A DNA stretch of 9,830 nucleotides from DATAYF01 sp036272735 (GTDB lineage Bacteria > Chloroflexota > Ktedonobacteria > Ktedonobacterales > Ktedonobacteraceae): positions 1-9,830 of the forward strand of contig DATAYF010000447.1 in assembly GCA_036272735.1 (NCBI GenBank), read 5' to 3'. The first letter of the stretch is position 1. Each line of letters starts with the position of its first letter. A program made the translations under genes and the position numbers. Below, piece after piece: positions 5,321 through 9,830 of the stretch. A model generated the notes under the pieces. That model was not told the DNA's origin, searched no databases, and was given only the letters and a program-made list of their open reading frames with translations.

Positions 5321-6979
5321 ATGAAACGGCATACGAGTAAGAGCGCCGAAGAGTGGCGCAACACTACAGCGCGTAAAGCACATGAAAAAGCAAAGGAGCG
5401 ACACCCACAATTCGTCACCAGCTCATACATAGAAGTACCAGATATCGCAACATCAGAGGATATTAGAGGCTTCGATGCACAACAACAACTGGGCTATCCG
5501 GGCGAATTTCCCTATACTCGTGGCATTCATCCAAGCATGTATCGTTCCAAATTCTGGACGATGCGCCAGTATGCAGGCTTCGCGAGCGCGGAAGAATCCA
5601 ATAAACGCTACCACTTCCTCCTTTCTCAGGGCACCACAGGACTTTCAGTCGCCTTTGACCTTCCTACACAGATGGGCTATGATGCCGACCATCCTCTGGC
5701 AGAGGGCGAGATAGGCAAGGTTGGCGTCTCTATCTCTAGCCTTGAAGATATGGAGACGTTGCTTAGTGGACTTCCCCTGGAAAAAATCAGTACGTCAATG
5801 ACCATTAACGCGACCGCCAGCACGTTGCTGGCCCTTTACATCGCCGTAGCAAAAAAGCAGGGAGCCGACATCAGCAAGCTCTCAGGTACCGTCCAGAACG
5901 ACATACTCAAAGAGTACACCGCGCGCGGCACCTACATCTATCCGCCAGAACATTCTATGCGCATTATCACCGACATGTTTCGTTATTGTGGTGAAAAGCT
6001 CCCGCGCTGGAACACCATCAGCATTAGTGGGTACCACATTCGCGAGGCGGGCGCGACCGCTGTACAAGAAATTGCCTTCACGCTCTCCAATGCCATTAGT
6101 TATGTGCAGGCCGCCATTGACGCCGGACTCAACGTCGATACGTTCGCAGGTCAGCTTTCCTTTTTCTTTAATAGCCACAATAACCTGTTCGAAGAGGTCG
6201 CCAAGTTTCGCGCGGCACGGCGCATGTGGGCGCACATTATGAGCGAACGCTTCCACGCGCAAGATCCGCGCTCGTTGATGTTGCGCTTCCATACCCAGAC
6301 CGCCGGATCGACCTTGACGGCCAAGCAGCCCGATAACAACATCGTGCGCACGTCTTATCAAGCATTGGCCGCTGTTTTGGGTGGCACGCAATCATTGCAT
6401 ACCAACTCCAAAGACGAGGCCCTGGCGCTGCCCACCGAAGATTCGGCCCGCCTCGCCCTACGCACACAGCAGCTCCTGGCCTACGAAACAGGGGTCGCCG
6501 ACGTGGTTGATCCACTGGCCGGTTCCTATTATGTCGAATCTCTCACCAACCAGATTGAAGAGCAAGCCTGGAATTATATTGCCAGGATCGATGCGCTCGG
6601 CGGCGGCGTCCAGGCCATCGAACACGGCTTCATGCAAGCTGAAATCGAGCAAGCAGCCTACGACTACCAGATCGCGCTAGAACAAGAACGCGCTATTGTT
6701 GTCGGCGTCAATCGCTTCACCTCGGATATTGAGGAAAAACCAGTACTGTTACGAGTTGATGAAACCGTAGGGGCGCGCCAAAAAGACAAGCTAGTTGCGT
6801 TGCGAGCACGACGCGACAACACCCTGGTAGCAGCAAAGCTACAGGCGCTTTCTGACGGGGCTGCGAGCACCATAAACGTGATGCCCCTGATCATCGATGC
6901 AGTCGAGGCGTATGCAACATTGGGAGAGATCAGCGATGCCCTACGCCGCGTCTTTGGCGAACAACGAGAATTTGAGTAA
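5321..6979 (+). CDS. Methylmalonyl-CoA mutase large (catalytic) subunit
   Basis: A 552-residue acyl-CoA mutase catalytic subunit, B12-dependent, interconverting (R)-methylmalonyl-CoA and succinyl-CoA in the cytoplasm. The whole protein is the TIM-barrel substrate domain: PYTRGIHPSMY (64-74), RQYAGFASAEESN (82-94), GLSVAFDLPTQMGYD, GTVQNDILKEY (189-199), YIYPPEHSMRII, SISGYHIREAGATA, TAGSTLTAKQPDNN and TQSLHTNSKDEALALPTE. Tyr84 and Arg202 match Tyr89 and Arg207 of the Propionibacterium enzyme; isobutyryl-CoA mutases have Phe and Gln there, so methylmalonyl-CoA specificity is favoured. Tyr238-His239 match the catalytic Tyr243-His244. There is no C-terminal cobalamin-binding domain (no DxHxxG), so a separate small subunit must supply B12; it is not in this window, nor is a MeaB chaperone. 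The stop is 4 bp before the murI start, indicating one operon. ATG 5321 is supported by AAGGAG. Confidence 0.95.
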   Translation: MKRHTSKSAEEWRNTTARKAHEKAKERHPQFVTSSYIEVPDIATSEDIRGFDAQQQLGYPGEFPYTRGIHPSMYRSKFWTMRQYAGFASAEESNKRYHFLLSQGTTGLSVAFDLPTQMGYDADHPLAEGEIGKVGVSISSLEDMETLLSGLPLEKISTSMTINATASTLLALYIAVAKKQGADISKLSGTVQNDILKEYTARGTYIYPPEHSMRIITDMFRYCGEKLPRWNTISISGYHIREAGATAVQEIAFTLSNAISYVQAAIDAGLNVDTFAGQLSFFFNSHNNLFEEVAKFRAARRMWAHIMSERFHAQDPRSLMLRFHTQTAGSTLTAKQPDNNIVRTSYQALAAVLGGTQSLHTNSKDEALALPTEDSARLALRTQQLLAYETGVADVVDPLAGSYYVESLTNQIEEQAWNYIARIDALGGGVQAIEHGFMQAEIEQAAYDYQIALEQERAIVVGVNRFTSDIEEKPVLLRVDETVGARQKDKLVALRARRDNTLVAAKLQALSDGAASTINVMPLIIDAVEAYATLGEISDALRRVFGEQREFE

Positions 6980-6983
6980 AAAT

Positions 6984-7907
6984 ATGGCAAGTAAAAATTT
7001 TACCTATCGTAGTTTAGAGTATGGAACGCCATCACGTACTGTCATTCCTGCTCGCGACGCAGAACGTAGCCCAGAAAATTTTAGTGAAAGCGAGCTTCAT
7101 GCTCGCATCCACTGTAGTACTGCCCCGATTGGTGTATTCGATTCCGGCGTTGGAGGGCTCACCATCCTTACCGCCCTGCGGCGACAATTGCCAAGTGAAG
7201 ACTACCTATTCTTAGGCGATACTGGACGTTGCCCTTATGGATTGCGTAGCGCAGAGGAGGTGACTACGTTCGCCTTACAGATCAGCGATTTTCTGATCAA
7301 ACAGGGGGCGAAAATGATCGTCGTCGCCTGCAATACCGCCTCACAGGCCGCTCTCAACACTCTACGCGCTACCTATGCGATCCCCTTTGTGGGCGTTGTG
7401 CCCGCGGTCAAACCGGCAGCACGCTTGACCCGCAGCGGGCGCATCGGTATTCTCGCCACTAATCAGGCCGCCAGAGCAACCTACCTGCGTCAACTGATCG
7501 ACGACTTCGCGGAAGGCATCGAGGTCGAGGCGGTTGGCTGCCCCGAACTTGTTGACCTGGCGGAACAGGGGAAGTTCGAAGGCCCCGAAGTTGACGAAGT
7601 ACTACAGCGTACACTGCACCCTATGCTAGCCAAAGGGGTCGATGTCATCGTGTTGGGATGCACGCACTTTCCCGCCATGCGTCCAGCCATCGAGCGCATC
7701 GTAGGCAAACGCGTCCAGGTCATCGATAGTGGGACCGCCATCGCACGTCGTGTTCATGCCATTCTGGAAAGTGAAGCATGTTGGCATCCCTACAACCCAG
7801 AAGGAGGCGCGCTCCAGGTCTGGTGTAGTGGTGATCCAGCAGCATTTAGTAACATTGCCAGTAAACTCCTTGGTTACCCGGTCAGAGCACAACAAGCTTT
7901 ACTTTAG
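6984..7907 (+). CDS. murI: Glutamate racemase MurI
   Basis: A 307-residue cofactor-independent racemase converting L- to D-glutamate for peptidoglycan. The family motifs are PIGVFDSGVGGL (48-59, catalytic-region Asp53), GDTGRCPYG (78-86), VVACNTAS (113-120, Cys116) and VLGCTHFP (223-230, Cys226); the two cysteines are the acid/base pair. Most MurI proteins begin a few residues before the PIGVFDSG motif, whereas here about 47 residues (MASKNFTYRS..., Arg/Glu/Ser-rich) precede it. No in-frame ATG, GTG or TTG occurs between the ATG at 6984 and the core, so the extension is likely real; a TTG at 6972 and upstream ATGs inside the mutase gene would make it longer still. The Shine-Dalgarno is weak (GAG), and the 4-bp gap to the mutase stop points to translational coupling. 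The E. coli enzyme also has an N-terminal extension, linked to UDP-MurNAc-Ala activation; whether this one is regulatory is unknown. Confidence 0.96.
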   Translation: MASKNFTYRSLEYGTPSRTVIPARDAERSPENFSESELHARIHCSTAPIGVFDSGVGGLTILTALRRQLPSEDYLFLGDTGRCPYGLRSAEEVTTFALQISDFLIKQGAKMIVVACNTASQAALNTLRATYAIPFVGVVPAVKPAARLTRSGRIGILATNQAARATYLRQLIDDFAEGIEVEAVGCPELVDLAEQGKFEGPEVDEVLQRTLHPMLAKGVDVIVLGCTHFPAMRPAIERIVGKRVQVIDSGTAIARRVHAILESEACWHPYNPEGGALQVWCSGDPAAFSNIASKLLGYPVRAQQALL

Positions 7908-7924
7908 AAATATAAAGGAGCCAC

Positions 7925-8575
7925 ATGCCAGAGCGTAGTATATTGAACGAAGAGCAGCAGCAAGCGTTACAGATGCCGTTAGCATCCAGGCGATTGCGTA
8001 CGCACGTTGCTCGCTATATATCGAACTTGTTCTCTCCTGCCGTCATCTCCATTCCCCTGGTCATTCTCGTAGCGCTCTATCACACGCACAATACGTTCAC
8101 CGCCCTGGCCTATGCTGCTGCAACGTTGTTTTTTCTCAGCGCTGGCCCTATGCTCTACATCGCCGTCGGCGTGCGCCTGGGCAAGTTTACCGATATCGAT
8201 GTCAGTGTCCGTTCGCAGCGTACGGGTCCATTCCTTTTTAGCATTCTTTCGACGCTGGTGGGGCTGTTTATGCTGACGATCCTACACGGCCCCAGGGACT
8301 TGCAAACGGTGATGTTGACGGTGGTGCTTACCGGTTGCGCCTATATGCTGATTACGTTTTGGTGGAAGATCAGCCTGCACGCTTCGATACTAGCGGGGGC
8401 CGTGACCATGCTGCTGGCACTCTATGGCAATATGATGCTGGCGGGCTACGTGCTGGTTGTGCTCGTGTGTTGGTCGCGCGTCGTACTGCGTCGCCACACC
8501 ACAGCCCAGGTGATTGCTGGCGCGCTCGTCAGTACGCTTATCACCATTGCCGCCATCGCCATACGCGGTGTCTAA
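7925..8575 (+). CDS. PAP2-like multi-pass membrane protein
   Basis: A 216-residue integral membrane protein with about five to six hydrophobic segments (roughly 38-55, 58-82, 103-121, 126-146, 153-182, 195-213). The segments are separated by short basic loops, and there is no cleavable signal. It resembles the PAP2/lipid-phosphate phosphatase superfamily: a basic loop with RSQRTGPF (96-103) at the position of motif 1, SLHAS (150-154, His152) at motif 2, and SRVVLRRHTTAQ (184-195) at motif 3, where the SR-x5-H spacing is exact. The motif 3 aspartate is replaced by Gln195, and motif 2 is SLH rather than PSGH, so catalysis may be altered. Possible substrates are phosphatidate or polyprenyl diphosphates; the latter would suit its neighbour murI, but this is a guess. 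The gene starts 17 bp after murI with AAAGGAG 4 bp before the ATG, so it belongs to the same operon and is its last gene. Confidence 0.65.
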   Translation: MPERSILNEEQQQALQMPLASRRLRTHVARYISNLFSPAVISIPLVILVALYHTHNTFTALAYAAATLFFLSAGPMLYIAVGVRLGKFTDIDVSVRSQRTGPFLFSILSTLVGLFMLTILHGPRDLQTVMLTVVLTGCAYMLITFWWKISLHASILAGAVTMLLALYGNMMLAGYVLVVLVCWSRVVLRRHTTAQVIAGALVSTLITIAAIAIRGV

Positions 8576-8630
8576 ACAAAGAAGATAAAGGTACATTTTC
8601 CTGGCGCAAAAATCTACGCATAAGATCAGG

Positions 8631-8658
8631 CAAGATTCCAGGTGTTACTGGAATCTTG
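8631..8658. terminator. Bidirectional terminator hairpin between convergent genes
   Basis: A perfect 11-bp stem, CAAGATTCCAG (8631-8641) and CTGGAATCTTG (8648-8658), with a GTGTTA loop. It lies between the stop of the PAP2-like gene (8575) and the stop of the ASCH gene (8661). On the plus strand it is followed by TGCTATTTTG, a weak T tract; on the minus strand the tract is poor. The two convergent genes probably share it. Confidence 0.7.
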
Positions 8659-8660
8659 TG

Positions 8661-9074
8661 CTATTTTGCTACTTCCATCAGCTCAAACACTTCAGCGACT
8701 AACATTGTCTCATTCGTAAGCGAATAGCCCTCTGCCTCCAACCAGCTTTTCCAGTCCCTCCGGTGATCCTGCCTGAACTTCTCGCTATCTTCTCCATCTC
8801 CCTCACCTCTAACCAGGCGCGGATCAGGGTTGCCAAAGGACGTTTGGAAGACATCAACCATACAGACATTGCACCACGGCCTCTTCTCTTTATCGATAAC
8901 CGTCATCATTTCTCCTTTATTCGCAAAAATGTCCGCCAACTCTTCCTCTGTATAGCTAAATAGTGGTGCACAGGTCGTGGTTTTCTTCCCCTCAATAATT
9001 TGTTGAATCAAGCGCATTCCCAGATCATTATCGTCCTTCCAACCGAACTCCAACTTGCGTTCAGAAACGCGCAT
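8661..9074 (-). CDS. ASCH-domain protein
   Basis: A 137-residue single-domain protein of the ASCH superfamily, a PUA-like beta-barrel fold thought to bind RNA or nucleotides. Visible family features are an N-terminal helix ending in GKKTTTC (29-35), a strand VIDKEKRPWCNVCMVDVF (59-76) with the usual pattern of a small residue next to Arg-Pro and Cys/Val strands, ARG-EGDGE-like REG (90-95), a helix with H104 and W108, and a final strand TMLVAEVFEL (123-132). No catalytic function can be given; some ASCH proteins are RNases or amidohydrolases acting on modified cytidine, but assignment is not possible here. The ATG at 9074 is chosen because AAGGAG lies 6 bp upstream; a GTG at 9095 would overlap that site. 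It stands alone, convergent with the mutase operon and divergent from the Rid gene. Confidence 0.85.
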   Translation of the reverse strand: MRVSERKLEFGWKDDNDLGMRLIQQIIEGKKTTTCAPLFSYTEEELADIFANKGEMMTVIDKEKRPWCNVCMVDVFQTSFGNPDPRLVRGEGDGEDSEKFRQDHRRDWKSWLEAEGYSLTNETMLVAEVFELMEVAK

Positions 9075-9123
9075 GCTCTTCTCCTTCGTTCTCACTTTCC
9101 AATTTGGTAACTATTCAGTAGGG

Positions 9124-9168
9124 GGTCATCCCTTTGAAAAGCCGTACCTTCTTTCAAAAGGGATGACC
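9124..9168. repeat. Inverted repeat upstream of ASCH and Rid genes
   Basis: GGTCATCCCTTT (9124-9135) pairs perfectly with AAAGGGATGACC (9157-9168); GAAA (9136-9139) with TTTC (9152-9155) extends the stem, leaving A9156 bulged and a 12-nt loop. It sits between the divergent starts at 9074 and 9299 and immediately precedes the 30-bp repeat at 9169. It might be an operator for both genes, a transcription barrier, or part of a mobile repeat element; the sequence does not decide. Confidence 0.5.
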
Positions 9169-9198
9169 TGGCCTTTGAGTACGAATGAACCGGATTAC
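9169..9198. repeat. 30-bp dispersed repeat, copy 1
   Basis: The segment that begins TGGCCTTTGAG and ends ACCGGATTAC matches positions 9765-9794 at 27 of 30 bases in the same orientation. The two copies flank the Rid-family gene. This copy is followed by unique sequence (AATAGGC) and does not form the large palindrome seen at copy 2. Confidence 0.75.
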
Positions 9199-9298
9199 AA
9201 TAGGCAAAATAGGATCGATCTTGCCCTCATTGGAAGATAGAATAAAGCAAGCAATGAGGTATGCAACCAATAGCATTCAGAAACGAGAGGCAACACCT

Positions 9299-9733
9299 AT
9301 GACCCGGAATCCAGAAGAGAGTCCAATCCACGGCGAAGTCACGCATCTGAACCCTGAGACTCTGCATAAAAATCCTGCTTTTACACAGGTGATCACCGTC
9401 ACAGGACCGGCAAGAACGATCTACATTGGCGGGCAAGATGCTCTTGACGCCCAAGGCAATATCGTAGGGAAGGGAGACCTAGCAGCTCAGACGCAACAGG
9501 TCCTGAGAAACTTGCGCCAGGCCCTCGCTGCTGCTGACGCCAGGCCGGAGCATATCATCAAATGGAACGTCTACCTGCTCCAGGGACAATCCTTGCAGGC
9601 GGGTTTTACGGCCTTCCAGCAGTTCTGGGGAGATCAGCCAAACCCACCCGTCATCACTGGCATCTTCGTCTCAGGGCTGGCACACCCGGATTTTCTCGTG
9701 GAGATGGATGCCATTGCCGTTGTCCCGCTCTAG
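9299..9733 (+). CDS. Rid/YjgF/YER057c/UK114-family protein without catalytic Arg
   Basis: A 144-residue member of the RidA-like trimeric family, slightly longer than the usual 125-130 because of about 14 extra residues at the N-terminus. Family marks are IYIGGQDALDAQGNIVGKGD (41-60), where a Gly-Gln pair replaces the common SGQ, then the helix QTQQVLRNLRQALAAADA, VYLLQGQSLQAGFTAFQQFW, and the C-terminal LVEMDAIAVVPL. In RidA imine deaminases an arginine (Arg105 of the E. coli protein) precedes the VEV strand; in my alignment by eye this position is Ile119 within PPVITGIFVSG, so hydrolysis of 2-aminoacrylate imines is unlikely and it belongs to one of the other Rid subgroups. The ATG at 9299 has GAGAGG 8 bp upstream; an in-frame ATG at 9254 is possible but has no better site. 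Upstream 9199-9298 shows no convincing promoter. It stands between two copies of a 30-bp repeat. Confidence 0.88.
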   Translation: MTRNPEESPIHGEVTHLNPETLHKNPAFTQVITVTGPARTIYIGGQDALDAQGNIVGKGDLAAQTQQVLRNLRQALAAADARPEHIIKWNVYLLQGQSLQAGFTAFQQFWGDQPNPPVITGIFVSGLAHPDFLVEMDAIAVVPL

Positions 9734-9764
9734 CTCCGCAACGATCAGTGGGAAGACGAAGAGA

Positions 9765-9830
9765 TGGCCCTTGAGCACGAATGGACCGGATTACCACGCG
9801 AAGCGCTTCGCGTGGTAATCCGGTCCATTC
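9765..9830. repeat. 30-bp repeat copy 2 within a perfect 52-bp palindrome
   Basis: Positions 9765-9794 are the second copy of the 30-bp repeat. Positions 9779-9830 form a perfect palindrome: two 26-bp arms, 9779-9804 and 9805-9830, with no spacer and centre GAAGC-GCTTC. The last base of the window is the last base of the arm, so the palindrome may continue beyond it; if it mirrors the upstream sequence, the next bases would be the complement of 9778 backwards. It starts 46 bp after the Rid stop and could serve as its terminator, or be a palindromic mobile element. Confidence 0.85.

Noticed and set aside
5882..6391. A 169-codon minus-strand frame inside the mutase gene, and similar shorter frames on both strands
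   Set aside because: They are shadows of the mutase coding frame, with basic or low-complexity translations and no start signals.
9075..9095. GTG start at 9095 for the ASCH protein
   Set aside because: The strong AAGGAG that serves the ATG at 9074 lies within this segment, so it is leader sequence.
9175..9201. Promoter TTGAGT-15-TACAAT formed by the 30-bp repeat
   Set aside because: The 15-bp spacer is too short and the hexamers are imperfect; not strong enough to list.

Overview
The window is about 53% G+C by eye and carries ordinary bacterial housekeeping and accessory metabolism genes. The gene styles (a short GroEL tail without Gly-Met repeats, a split methylmalonyl-CoA mutase, a Cys-rich small protein beside groES, GC-rich palindromic intergenic elements) suggest a Chloroflexota bacterium, possibly of the Ktedonobacteria. 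That placement is an inference from protein style, not from a search. No rRNA, tRNA, CRISPR array or intact transposase is visible.

Layout, left to right. (1) A membrane-anchored extracytoplasmic protein is cut by the left edge (2-718) and is followed by a terminator. (2) A PLP-dependent threonine/serine dehydratase-like gene (805-1731) comes next. (3) A 250-bp convergent gap holds GC-rich palindromes and the terminator of the opposite operon. (4) On the minus strand lies a chaperonin operon, transcribed right to left: a Cys-rich small protein (4302-3967), groES (3921-3631), groEL (3607-1982). (5) A divergent intergenic region carries four 11-bp-phased repeats and an extended -10 promoter. 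(6) On the plus strand are a biotin carboxyl carrier protein (4546-5115) and then, from its own strong promoter, a tightly packed run: methylmalonyl-CoA mutase large subunit (5321-6979), glutamate racemase murI (6984-7907) and a PAP2-like membrane protein (7925-8575). A perfect 11-bp hairpin ends the run. (7) Convergent to it is an ASCH-domain protein (9074-8661, minus). (8) A Rid/YjgF-family protein (9299-9733) is flanked by two copies of a 30-bp repeat. The second copy is part of a perfect 52-bp palindrome that ends exactly at the last base of the window.

How the genes work together: the biotin carrier and the mutase fit the propionyl-CoA to methylmalonyl-CoA to succinyl-CoA route, although the carboxylase catalytic subunits, the epimerase and the B12-binding mutase subunit are not in the window. 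The dehydratase makes 2-oxobutyrate, a propionyl-CoA precursor, so it could feed the same route (inference). MurI supplies D-glutamate for peptidoglycan, and the PAP2-like protein could act on lipid phosphates of the same envelope pathway (weak inference). I found no convincing undescribed multi-gene system. The signals most worth a second look are the phased repeat array at 4404-4447, the repeat/palindrome pair around the Rid gene, and the Cys-rich protein that leads the groESL operon.
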